The notes beneath the pieces were generated by a model. It did not search any database. It was not told where the DNA came from and saw only the letters and a program-made list of their open reading frames with translations. Source: Artocarpus heterophyllus (taxonomy: Eukaryota > Streptophyta > Magnoliopsida > Rosales > Moraceae). From it: 64,000 bases of DNA. The position numbers were made by a program, and so were the translations under genes. This document shows, one piece after another, positions 23,442-34,546 of the stretch. Position 1 is the stretch's first letter. Every line of letters begins with the position of its first letter. The stretch lies in the NCBI GenBank assembly GCA_025403435.1, contig CM046331.1:30227893-30291892 (forward strand). Reading direction: 5' to 3'.

Positions 23442-25564
23442 GTAACGCCCCGAAATTAATTAAATGATATTAGAATGTAAAATAGTAGATAAGTATGCCA
23501 TAATGAATATTTTAAACTTAATTTGATCATTTGATGAGATTTTTGAGTCTAAAGTTGTTTTCATTATTTTAATGATTTTTAGTTGTTTTTAATCATTTTA
23601 ATTGTCATTTTTAAATATTTGGGACACAAGAATTTATCAAATGTCAAATATGTTTTGTTTTACAAAACCGTAGGCGGCACAAGGTTTTCACACAGTAAAA
23701 CTGCCCGTTTTTTCTCATATTTATTCTCTCTCCTCTTCCTCTCTCTCTCCCTCTCACGCTCGTCTCTCTCTCTCCACTCTACCTCTCTCTTTCTTTCTCA
23801 TTTTCTCTCAAAAATTTTGAGATTTAATCAAGTCCCAAGCTTTGGTTTAGTGGATTGGGAGCTCAGGAACGTGTTTGAGCAACTGAAAACGTGATTTAGA
23901 GCTTCGATTCGAGGTTAGTTTTCAAATTTCAAAACTTTTTCAATTTTTCATGCATTTCAAAATTTAAGCTTGATTGAGCTTAAGAAACCCTTGATTTTAC
24001 TTAAAGGAACTTAGAACAACTAGAATCTAAACTTTGTTTGAATAAAAACATATTTGAATCAAGATTTTTCATTTTTCTCCATTTTTCATCATTTTTGGAT
24101 TTTCTTAGATTTTGTGTGCAAATCTTGTTTAAATGAGTTTAAAAGTGTTCTATTATATTTTTCTATCATCTATGATTGTTTTCCTTGCCTGAGAATTGAG
24201 AAAAACAGGTTGAAATTAAGATTTGGGGTTTGGGAGATCCAAAACCCGTGGCTGGAAAATTCTAGGATTTTCCAGTTCGGCAGGCCAGATTCAAGCCATC
24301 AATAGGCCAGATTTATCCGTCTGGCAGGCCGAACCTGGAAAATATTTGGCCGACCGGACCTATTCTTTGGCAGGTCGAACTGTGCCTAACTAGGGGACCG
24401 ACAGGCTTACTGAACAAGGAGAAATTTGTGATTTTTCATCCGTTTTTACTGTTTCAAACCCCGATTGAAATCCTAACTTTATAAAATGATTTTAAAGGTA
24501 CAAATGACACACTAGGACACCATGAAATAGTTTAGCAACGTAGAATGTCTTAAATTAGATACTGATAGGCCTAGTTTTATTTAGGGTCGTTCGTGGTTCC
24601 GTGGAGCTAACGTATAGCTGACCGAGATTACGGTGTGGGGCACCGGCACAAGCATCGAGGTAGGACTTCTACCCTTTCCTTGGTAGCTAAGTTTTCAAAT
24701 GATTTTGGTCTAAAAAGGGGTTTTATCAAAATGTTTTCAACGGTTGATTGAAAAATGAGATTTTATCGGTTATTTTTATAAACCGTGAATTGAAGTGGAC
24801 TTCATAATGAACTCTATAATAAATGTAATGAAAATACATGATAATTGGGTTTAAATGATAATAAAAATGAATATAAGGGCATGATCGCGCGAACTTGGGG
24901 GCAGGTCTCGAAACCCAACTGAGCCACTATGGTGGTGTTATTCATATGGTTTGCCCAGGAAAAGAAATTGATGATCTTTTTGGTTGACCAATAAACTGTT
25001 TGGGTAAGAATGGTTTTGTTTAAACTTATTTATTCAAGTTTTCTCTTAAGTAATTTCTAGAATAATGATATTTCCTTCTGAATTTAACAAATTTCTTACA
25101 AAATAGTCCTACTGAGCCTTTCGCTCACATTTTATTTGTTTTCAAATATTTCCCCTCCCTAGGTGGACTTCTGTTTAGATTCAGAGAGGATTCAACGGAC
25201 ATGACTCAGGAGCAGTAGAAGAACTTAGTAGGTTATTTCTATTATTAAATCAAGGCATGTAACATTTTAATTTTTCCTTCTACTTGGACTGTGGTTGTAT
25301 TATTATATTGTCAGTATTATGTGTGTGCACAAGATATTGGTCAGTGGGACCTATACTCGTTTCTTTATCTTTTATTATTTTTGTATCAATTGCTATGGAA
25401 ATTCTATATGTTTAAGTATCATGCAACTGCCTGTTTTAAAAATGTTCAAAAATTTATGCATTTTCTTAATTAATTTAAATACTTAAACTTGTGTTTTAAT
25501 TAAATTCTATATTAATTGTCTTAATCAATTCGCCACGTCACCTCCCGTACTGCGAGGCGTGACG
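23442..25564 (+). mobile_element. Solo LTR candidate, about 2.1 kb, gypsy (chromovirus)-like
   Basis: Starts TGTAACGCCCCGAAATTAAT and ends CTGCGAGGCGTGACG, with short imperfect inverted termini (TGTAACGCC versus CGTCACGCC). It is flanked on both sides by AAAAT (23437-23441 and 25565-25569), a 5-bp target duplication. No gag, pol or primer-binding site lies inside, so it is one LTR left after LTR-LTR recombination. It has a CT-rich stretch (23720-23810), GGCAGGCCAGA/GGCAGGCCGAAC repeats (about 24280-24370) and a CTACTGAGCC..GCTCACATTT segment near 25108 of the kind seen in plant gypsy LTRs. The terminal CA is changed to CG. Confidence 0.65.
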
Positions 25565-25569
25565 AAAAT

Positions 25570-26440
25570 GGCCAGAGTTTGGCTAATAGAGAGATCAAGC
25601 TGATCTTAGTGTGTATAAATAGGTTTAGAAGCTAGGTATTTATAGAAGAAAAAAAAAAAAAAGGAGGTTTCTTATGCTTGCTTCTAGAAGCAAGCTCTAT
25701 GTGAAGATTAAACCTATAGGCAAACTTTCCTCCCGGAGCAAATTGATCAGGTGGCTTTCTAAGCATGGCTTTTTCTTGCAAAAGTGGTGTAATTTAGGGA
25801 CAAAATCCATAATTTATGCTGAGCAAACCTTTTTCTAAATTTTTAGCTTTGGGTTAGGTTGACCTATGCTCAACTTGTTATTTTTGGCCTCAAGAGTGCC
25901 AGTTCGTTTCCAAGACCATCGTCTGGCCATATTTGGCCAAACAAAGGTTAGAGTCTAACACGCTCCAAAGTTTCGCTGAAATTATATCTGTAGAGGTTAG
26001 GGATGCATGTCAGTGGTGCTCCACGGACAAAGCTGATCAAATTTAATGGGCTTTTTTTTTTGTATTTTTTAGATTTTCTTAGGATTTTTGGCAAATTTAT
26101 AGCTTTTGGACTAGCTGAATTTTAAGGATAAAGTATGAGCTTTTTGGATTGATTTTTAAGGAATTTTTATAAATGTTATCTTTTAAAATTTACCATTTAT
26201 AAATACCATACACGTGTATTTATGACATAATTTAACATGTAATATGAATGATAATACGACATAATATTTTTTAAGTGTGACATATTATAATAAACATAAC
26301 TTTTAAAAGTATAACATAACATATAATTTTTTCTTAATTTTTTTATTACTTGTCCATTTACATCCGATCAGTCCCTCAAGTAGGATTGAAATTAGATTTA
26401 ATCGAAACGAACAAGTTCTTTTGCTTGCTTATGGCCCACC
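25570..26440. other. Noncoding retroelement-like DNA
   Basis: Continues beyond the solo LTR without an ORF. The GC-richer stretch (25870-26040) resembles LTR sequence of an older element interrupted by the 23442 LTR. Assignment uncertain. Confidence 0.3.
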
Positions 26441-26445
26441 AAACA

Positions 26446-27235
26446 ACGACCTACGTGAGTGTTTTGAGTATGGCTTAGGTCTACATATCAAGCTCATTCT
26501 CGTCAAAGGACAAGATCCTAGGCCTAGGCATCGGGATATATGAGGTATAAAAACAGCCATCAAAATATATTATGCAAGTTAATTAGTAATACATTTCTTG
26601 TTTCTAATTCTTCCTTATTGAGCATCTTTCCGCAAATCTTTTAGGCTATTTATTATCTACCACGAAGTACTACCCTTTATTGCTTCTTTTTAACGATTGA
26701 TGTGAGTTTCTCGAACGTAACTAAGGTCTACATATTGAGCCTATTTTTGTTGAAGGACCAGTGATGTATGACTAGAGGGAGAAAAAGTGGAGAAAAGTAA
26801 GAAAGGAAATCTAAGAAATTATATCAAACATCATTCAACTGTCATTTAATGAACAAAAAAAGCCTATTTAAAAATAGGCAATTGAAGGCAAATTGAAAAC
26901 GAAAAAAAGAAACAAAACAATAATGCAAAACTGAAAATAAAGTAAAATTGCATAATTAATAACTTTCCAAACAATAAACAAAATAATAATTAATTTTTGA
27001 TTTTATGCTTGGGCTTTGGACAAAAATTATAGCCATCTTTATAGGCCTAGGCTTTCGAAAAAAAAAATGGTACAAAAATAGCCATCAACATGTATTAAGC
27101 TAAGTAAATAAGTAATACATTTCTTGTTTATAATTCTTTTCTTATTGTGCATGTTTCTACTAATTTTTTCGGCTATTTATTATCTAACACGTGCTATTTT
27201 CCTTTTATTGCTTCTTTTTAATTTGCTCAGATTAT
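26446..27235 (+). repeat. Two diverged direct repeats about 0.5 kb apart, with a smaller internal pair
   Basis: A block with AATAGCCATCAACATGTATT.., AGTAATACATTTCTTGTT and GGCTATTTATTATCTA.. occurs at about 26548-26690 and 27068-27215. A second shorter pair, GTCTACATATCAAGCTCATT versus GTCTACATATTGAGCCTATT, lies at about 26480 and 26727. A third motif (GATTATTTTATTTTTGGAGAATCAG-like) is found at about 27229, 27383 and 27640. Confidence 0.6.
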
Positions 27236-27427
27236 TTAATTTTTGGAGAATCAGTTTTGAATATTGTTTATACATTTATATGTATATATATATATAAGCA
27301 TATATTTATATTGTTTTTGCTTCAATGCGATTTTGTCTAAATAGTTAATAGGTATTCCATGTCATATATTTTACTTCTTTTTTGCTGAGATTATTTTATT
27401 TTTAGAGAAACAATATAATCTTCTGTT

Positions 27428-27580
27428 TGTTTGATAACGTTGTTTCAATTATATAGTTCTAACTACTATAAGGTGAAGATTTTATATACTTCAATATAAA
27501 GTAAAAGTAAGCTACAATATGAAACTCTCGCATATCATAGTAAATTGATTCCAACTAATTTCTCATACATACTTTATGTC
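27428..27580 (+). mobile_element. MITE family 1, decayed copy
   Basis: GTTTGATAACGTTGTT start, ATAAAGTAAAAGTAAGCTACA and CTCTCGCATATCATAGTAAA modules, TTCCAACTAATTTCTCATAC end. Confidence 0.45.
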
Positions 27581-28119
27581 ATACCATGTAAATACTCCAT
27601 ATATAGGTATATATATGTTATTTTTGTTTCTTTTTTATTAAGATTATTTTCTTTTTGGAGAATCAGTTATGCATGTTATATAAATGTTTAATTATATAAT
27701 TATTTATTATATATTTAACACTTTTTTAAATTATCTTTCTGTTTTTGGAAACTGTAAAAATATCTATTAAATTTATTTCTATAAATAAAAAATTAGACAA
27801 AACAACATTGTACCCTTAAACAGTTATGGATAAATATTGTATATGTTTAAAAATATTAAAAATCCTAAAATAAAACCTCATTTGAAAAAATCTTAAGTTT
27901 TATACTTTTTTTTCAAAAAGAGTTTGATAGCTTTTTCGATGATAGATATATATTTTTAAAAAAATTTATCAATAAGAAAAATATACTTTAGAAATCAATT
28001 CAGTCTTATTAAAATATGTTTGCCTTATTTTTATGTTTTTTTTGTTCAAAAAATGTGCAAGGTATAAAATTGAAACTAAATTTTCAAATTGAATAGATGT
28101 CTTTGTAATATCTAAAAAC

Positions 28120-28279
28120 AGGGTGTTTGGTATTTTCAGTTTCAACTAAAATTTTTGATTACTTCAATCTAGAGCTATCACATACTATAATATCAAGAAA
28201 AAATAAGTTGTAGTGTAAAGCAAGCTATAGCGTAAAGCAAGTTATAATATCAAGCTGTCATATGTTATAATAATCTTAG
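28120..28279 (+). mobile_element. MITE family 1-related copy
   Basis: CAGGGTGTTTGGTATTTTCAG start and several AGCTATAGCGTAAAGCAAG / ATCACATACTATAATATCAA modules. It abuts the family 2 element that starts at 28281. Confidence 0.45.
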
Positions 28280-28280
28280 G

Positions 28281-28395
28281 GGTCGTTTGGTTTGAGTATT
28301 TGAATAAAGATTTAAATTTTTATGAGAGAAAATACTGTAACAAAATAATTTAAACCTGTGATTCGATTATCGAAACAAACAAACGGTCCTTTAAT
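28281..28395 (-). mobile_element. MITE family 2 copy
   Basis: GGGTCGTTTGGTTTGAGTAT start, ATGAGAGAAAATACTGTAAC core and CGAAACAAACAAACGGTCC end: the reverse complement of the 10115 copy with both termini kept. It lies about 400 bp upstream of the HP20-type gene. Confidence 0.7.
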
Positions 28396-28810
28396 CAAAC
28401 TTTATTTAAACTAAAACTCTTAAATATTTTAAAAATCTAATGGCTAAAACACCGAGGCAAGTCCCGTGTAACCCTCTATGTAGATAATAGAGTCATGGCT
28501 TGTGATTGGGCCAAAAAAATAACAGAATATCCGGGAAGGACAACAGACTATCAAAAAAATTATAAAAAAAAAACGACCGAGTGAAAAAAGATAACAGAAT
28601 ATCCATTGGGAACGGCGTCGTTTACTCACCCTAGAAATTATCTCTGGAAAAAAAAAAAAAAAAATCCAAATCCAAATCCAAATGCAAAACAAAAACAGAT
28701 GCAAGCCGCCTTGTCCCGTGTCAATGCTTTTCGTGGATTTTTGATTTTCTTTTCTTTTTGGTGCTCTGCGCCATCAAGACATATAGATATAGATAGGTAT
28801 TCACACAGAC

Positions 28811-31243
28811 ATGGCTGCCAAGTCCGATTCTCCGATTCCCGACTCCGACACCGACTTCGACGCCTCCCCAAACCCTAACCCTAACGCTACCACCTCCAGC
28901 TCCAATCCTTCTTCTAATGCGGCGTTGGTTCCTTCCGGCCCCGCCGTCTGCCTTCTCAGGTTCGCCGGTGACTCCGCCGCCGGCGCTTTCATGGGCTCCG
29001 TCTTCGGCTACGGTTGTCTCTCCCTCTCTCACTTTCTTCTCTCTCTAGTGCTGGTGTTTTGAGTGGTTTGTTTGGTTTTGATGATGTTAAGGTTTTTCTT
29101 TTTTGTGAAATTGTGATGTGGATTGTTGGGAAGTTGAATGGTTTTTTCGGATTTTGCTTAATGTGCGTTGAATTTTGATGCTTTTTTGGAAGATAAGGAG
29201 GAGAATTGAAAACAAGTGCTCGTAATGTTTTTAGTGGTTTATTTGGTTTAATTTATAGTATTTTTTTGGGTGATTTTGAGTTTATGATGATCGATTCCAT
29301 GGTTTGAAAGATTTTTCTCTTCTATTTATGTGAAATTGTGTTGGGGATTATTAGGAAATTGAAAAAATTTCTGAGTTTTTGCTTAATGTAACTTAAATTT
29401 CTTTACTTTTTTGGTTGTTAAGGCTTGTTGTACTTGGTGGAGGAAAATGAAAATTAGTTCTCATGCTTTTTTTTTTTTTTGGGTAAAGAGTTCTAATTTT
29501 ATATTTGTATCAATTTTGGAAGTGATGCGTTTAGTAAGCTACAAGTTTTTGTGGAAGTTGATATAAGAGGTTTGAACTTCAAAAACTGATAATTTTATGA
29601 ATGGAAATAGTTCTAGGTAAAGGACTCATTTTTGCACATGATTTCTTGTTTATATACTTGTCTCGACTCTTGAGCTTGATTTTTGTAGAATTTGATATTA
29701 GGGTTGAATTTCAAGATCTTGATAATCTTATGAATGGAAATAGTACTAAGTAAAGGAATGATTTTGCACATGATTTCTTGTTTTTAAACTTGTCTTGAGT
29801 CTCTTGACTCTTGAGCTTAATTTTTATTTTATTAAAAAAAAAAACCCACGAAGAAGCATGTGCTTGAGCTTGCTTTGAGATGATGCATCATGTTCCCGTG
29901 CGTATAACTTAGAGAAAAAAGAGGGGAAAAAACTTAAAGATGATATCATGGTAATACAGCTTCCGTGGAGCCTAATAATATGCACGTGTTTCAGGTGCGG
30001 GTCTTGTGAAGAAAAAGGGCTTTAAAGGATCATTTCCAGAAGCAGGATCCTCCGCTAAGGTATGAAGAATCCAATTTGTTATCATTGTTTTTGTGTTTGG
30101 TAAGACTGTAAGAGGGAAAGAACATAGGAAGGGAAGAAATGTATACATATATATAACTCAAGTGAAGAAAATGGAGAGGAAGAGGAGGATCTTTCTCTCA
30201 TTTGTGTTTGGTATGGATTCCCTCCTCTAATCTCTCCATATTGGGAGATTAAAAGTGAGGTTCTTTGAAGGATTTGAAATCCCTCATCCAATCCATTCCC
30301 TCCCCTTTTCCCTCCTATCAAACAACCATTTATCTTAAAATCCTTTCACTAATACTCAACTCCTATCATTCCTTCCACTTTTCCCTCCCTCCAAAGTCCA
30401 AACAAGCTCTAAAGTAGTTTGATATAGTATTCCTTAATTATCTGATATTGAGATTCCCTTGAACATTTTTTCCCTTTCCAGACTTTTGCGGTTTTGTCTG
30501 GAGTTCATAGTTTGGTTGTATGCATTTTGAAGAGGATTCGAGGAAAGGATGACGGTATTGTATTTTTGCTATAGAATTGGCGCTTAACATTGTGTGTTTT
30601 TTAGAATTATGATCATTCTTTTTTCCTGTTCAGTTATTAATGCTGGAGTAGCTGGATGTTGCACTGGTCTTGCTCTTAGTTTTCCGGGTGAGTATCATCT
30701 TCATTTTTGCTAGAAAGTACTATCTTTCTTCACACATTCTTTAGAAACATGTACAAAAGTAGGAAATAAGTACCTCATTAATCGCTTATTTGAATTTTGT
30801 TTCCTACTCATGCAAGCATGTTTGAATTGATTTCTGCATAATTGCTCTATTCCATGATTGTATGTGGCTCTGTAAATCTCTTCTACTCAAATTCATGGAC
30901 ATCTTACTTAAGAAGTATACACAGTATATGGCAAGTTCTTGGATAGAAAGTATGTTTATAGAATACATTTTTTGACTCTGAATTTGCAGGTGCACCCCAG
31001 GCTCTTCTTCAGAGTTGCCTTACATTCGGAGCATTCTCATTTATCATCGAAGGCCTTAATAAGCAGCAGCCAGCTCTGGCACATCCATTCTCTGCGAGAA
31101 AGAAAAGTGAGCGCCTCGATATTCGTCCTTCATTGGCACTTCCTCTCCAATTTGCACTCCCAGATGAACTGAAAGGGGCTTTCTCCTCGTTTTGCAAGTC
31201 CTTACAGAAACGCAACCAGGGTGCTTTCCCCACAGCTCACTAA
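28811..31243 (+). CDS. TIM22-2: Tim17/Tim22/Tim23-family chloroplast import protein (HP20/TIM22-2 type), 215 aa
   Basis: Five exons: 28811-29012, 29995-30059, 30482-30554, 30634-30687, 30990-31243. All are GT-AG with matching phases. The N-terminus is acidic and Ser/Pro/Asn-rich (1-44). The PRAT/Tim17 domain follows (about 45-160) with Gly-rich helices: [57 protein letters not shown] and [17 protein letters not shown], i.e. four probable membrane spans. The tail ends [13 protein letters not shown]. In Arabidopsis this family (At4g26670, At5g55510) is placed in the chloroplast inner envelope and takes part with HP30 proteins in import of proteins without cleavable transit peptides. Length matches. 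The start is the first ATG after the leader. The symbol is given by similarity from memory. Confidence 0.85.
30088..30410. mobile_element. Possible MITE inserted in HP20 intron 2
   Basis: TTGTGTTTGGTAAGACTGTA.. at the left and GGAGGG..GTCCAAACAAGCTC at the right are inverted. Inside lies a second nested pair (TTTGTGTTTGGTATGGATTC at about 30200 and CCTCCTATCAAACAACC at about 30315). Very pyrimidine-rich right half (CCCTCC repeats). It has GTTTGG ends like families 1 and 2 but a different core. Confidence 0.45.
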
Positions 31244-32748
31244 AAAATTATTGGTCTTTTTTTACGTGCTCTTTATCTTCTGTTTTCCGGGTGGTGGTGA
31301 GAGAGTGTTAGTTAAGACAAACGCGACGTAGTTTGTAAAGTTTCTGTTGGAGTTACATCTGCTTGTTAAGAATTTTAATTCTGCGCATAATTGTGAAGAT
31401 CTATGATTCAAATTTTGTTAACCAACAGAAGTTCCATGTGCTATTTGGATGGTTCATGATTCAGTCCTTGCAAACTCAACTACACTAGGCACCATAATAT
31501 GATTACGGTTGTTAGCTTGTGAGCTTGAGCACCTTGGATTGTGGACTTCAAAATGTTTGGTCTTGGGGGATTTTGCTTGCTTCTCGCTAAGCCGAGGACT
31601 GAATAGGGAAATATGATGGGCAAAGACAAAAAAAAAGGAAAAAAAAAAAAGGGGAAGAGGGGAAAGCTTGCCCTAGCATTTTAAAACGAGTACTTGTATG
31701 TTTGTCTTCTATACTTTTCATGATTGATAAGTTCCTCCATAACCTTTTAATTTTGGCAAATTGTGCCATGAATTTAATAAATTTGTAAAATGCCCCTTTG
31801 TCGATGACGATAGTTAAATTTTGGTCAAAAAGCTAAACTTTTTATGAAATTGACCGGTAACTTGCAACAATCTAAAGAATAACGCGGCAATTTAATCAAA
31901 AATGATGGAGCAAAGCGCAAAAAGGGCAAAAACCCAATTAAAAAAAGCAGTAGGAATCTCAAATGGTTATAGTCCTGATTTAATATTTGCGGTAATGGGG
32001 AGAAAAGTATCTCAAAAAACAAAAGAAATCACGAGGCATTTTTAAAACAGTGATAGGTTATTTGGTACATAAGTTTAAAACTATTTAAGACAGTGCAAAT
32101 TTAGAGGTAGTTCAAACTGACGTTTGGTGGAGTAATAACAAAGACCAGTTTAAATTATAGAGGCAGTTTTAAACGGTCAAAACTCCTAAAATTAAACTTT
32201 GTCCCTTCAAGTTTACATGATTCGAACCATTTTGTACAATAAAAGACATTCTTATTCTTGTTTTTCTTTTCTAAACTATAATTTTTTAAACACAAGTTCT
32301 CATTTTAAACTTGATGTCATGTTTAATTCTCGTTTTAAATTTTTACATTCTAAGCGCTAGTTCAAAACCATTGTTTAAACCATATAGTTTAGAACTCACA
32401 ATTCAAACTATAAAGTTCTAAACCATATCATTCCGAACCCTCGCACTAAACGAACCATTAGTAGTGAAAGGTACACATACATTTATTTAGTTGACAACAT
32501 TCGTCAACAAGGAAAAAAAAAATCTTTCATAATGGAGACATGCCCAAAACTACATTGATCCGCTTTTCTATATAAACATCAACTCCCTAAGCCCTTTTTA
32601 AAAAAGTTTGTTGCTTTTGTTTAATCCGTAATCAAGAAATAGAAATCAACCTTTTTCTTTACCACTCAATAACATTGGCTTAAGCACTAACTTTAAGGAC
32701 AGAAACAAAGCAATCCGTTTGTTTCTTTATCCAGTGAACTTTGTTTCA
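31244..32748. other. Intergenic DNA after the HP20 gene
   Basis: The first 200-300 bases are probably 3'UTR. A stretch at about 32045-32462 starts GGTTATTTGGTACATAAG and ends CACTAAACGAACCATTAG, with repeated AGTTTAGAAC/GTTTAAACC phrases, and may be another short transposon. No coding sequence is supported. Confidence 0.4.
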
Positions 32749-32778
32749 ATGGATTCCACTACTTACATGGTTCTCCTT

Positions 32779-32840
<62 letters not shown>

Positions 32841-33425
32841 TATATTTTCTCCTGCTTATGTTTTCTTCTGTTGATAGGATTATTTTTATCATTTCTTGAT
32901 AATGGTTTGCAGAGTTGTGAACTGAAAGTGGACACCAAATTCCACGGATGGCATAGACCATATGACAAGGATTTTTTAGACGTATCAAGGGTTTATTTCC
33001 TTGTTTACATCTCTTATTCTCTACTTTCTTAAAAATTCTCTTCTGTTTTGAACACTTTCATTTCTTTCCACATCATCTTCTGTGTTTTTAAGACCTTTTC
33101 AGAAGCCTCTAACACCAAGATGCACAACTGAGAATCACATACGTCTTGGGAAGAATCAATCCGCATACCCTTTTGGAGCTGTTCGAAAAGGCTGGGAAAC
33201 ATGCTGCACTCCTCAGGGTTGATTTGGGGCATCATCACTAGTATGGCACAAGATGTTCCATCAACGAAAATGGTAAACATGAGCCAACAGCCTGCAACCT
33301 CAACTGACACTGCTGCTGCTGCTGCGCCTTCTCACCACACATGCTATGAGCCAGGTGGTTTTCAGCAGCAGCCACCGGTTACGGATCCCTATTATGATCC
33401 GAACGCACAGTTCTTGATCATGTGA
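32749..33425 (+). CDS. Doubtful small gene, unrecognised
   Basis: I do not recognise this. The best plus-strand ORF (33201-33425) ends Pro/Gln-rich with CYEPGGFQQQPP and DPYYDPNAQFLIM before TGA. Two open stretches upstream could be exons: one after TTTGCAG at about 32912 (reading SCELKVDTKFHGWHRPYDK) and one after TTTTCAG at about 33103 (ending KGWETCCTPQ). I cannot join them with confidence and the first is preceded by a microsatellite. The minus strand also carries a 93-codon ORF here (33029-33310). Strand and reality are both open. Confidence 0.2.
32778..32842. repeat. Compound (CT)n-(TA)n-(CA)n microsatellite
   Basis: About 11 CT, then about 14 TA, then about 6 CA units, directly adjoining. 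Lies in the leader of, or upstream of, the doubtful gene near 33.2 kb. Confidence 0.9.
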
Positions 33426-34269
33426 TCAAAAGATCCATGGAAAAATCACCATGTGTTTAGCCTTGGTGTTATTTAATTTATTATATACATCTATATTATT
33501 ATCATGTCTATTACATGTCCACATAGGCATGGAGAATTAATGTTTTTCTAGATTGAATTCTGCAACTACTTAGGGAGAAAGCTAAGTGTTCAATTTACTT
33601 CTCCTCGTTAGGAGAATTTAACTGACATCTCAGTTTCTAAGGAGGGATCAACAACTTCTTAAACCACAAACTTTTATGTACGTTATAAATTTATGTGTGG
33701 ATTTTTATTTAGCAATTAACTTCCTTTTGGCATTTATTATTGGTTCATAGCCCTTTGTTGGCCTTCTCCATGAAAAACAAAAACACAAACGAATTACCAA
33801 TTAGAATGTTTGTCCCGATTTTCGAAGAACAAAAAATACTAGTGTTTTCCTTTAGAAAAATGCCAATCAGAAGTTACTAGTTGCTTGTGGTTATTGAGAA
33901 AAACTGAAGAGGAACAGTAGTAATAGCAAACTTAAAGCGTCTATTATGTCATTTTACCAATTTTGATGGAAGAAGAAAATAGCCAAAAACCCTTCAAATA
34001 CCCATGTCACATGTACATTTTACACTAGTTTGGCAACAAACTACAATCATGTTATTGAGATCGAGTGTAATCATTCCAGAGCAAATGGCTACACTATGTT
34101 CAAAATCATTTGAAAACAAACTCAACCATGTAAAGAGTATTTATTGAATTGTTTCAAAGTAAATTATGAATCTGAAAAAATTATGTACAAATTTGATAAG
34201 GAACTACAGTTCCCAATACAAATTCTTCAGATTTGTACTTGATTGTATAGAAATTCTGCAGATTTGTAT
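33426..34269. other. Intergenic, no gene seen
   Basis: AT-rich, no supported ORF or RNA. Confidence 0.5.
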
Positions 34270-34398
34270 ATGTAGAGCCCGCTTGTTTCGTGGTTTGAAT
34301 CATGGTTCGAATCATTTTACTACAGTATTTTTTCTAACAAAAATTTAAATCTTCTTTCAAATACTCTATTCAAATACTCGAACCAAACGGACTCGTAA
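34270..34398 (+). mobile_element. MITE family 2 copy
   Basis: GCCCGCTTGTTTCGTGGTTTGA start and CGAACCAAACGGACTCGT end as inverted termini; ACTACAGTATTTTTTCTA core. Same orientation as the 10115 copy. About 150 bp beyond the 3' end of the LOG-family gene. Confidence 0.72.
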
Positions 34399-34546
34399 TG
34401 ACCTGTGGTACAGGAACAAGATAATCTTCTTTATGATGAACCAGATTCCACATGTTATTGAGTTTACAATGGTATAGACTGTAGTACATCCCAATTAGGT
34501 TGATAGCGAAACCTCTTCACAACCAATGCATCAACTCGAATTGTTA

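Noticed and set aside
28870..28890. CCCTAACCCTAAC resembling telomere repeat
   Set aside because: It codes Pro-Asn-Pro-Asn in HP20 exon 1; only two units.
34295..34315. GGTTCGAATC, like a tRNA B box
   Set aside because: Lies inside a family 2 MITE; no A box, no cloverleaf. No tRNA gene was found in the window.
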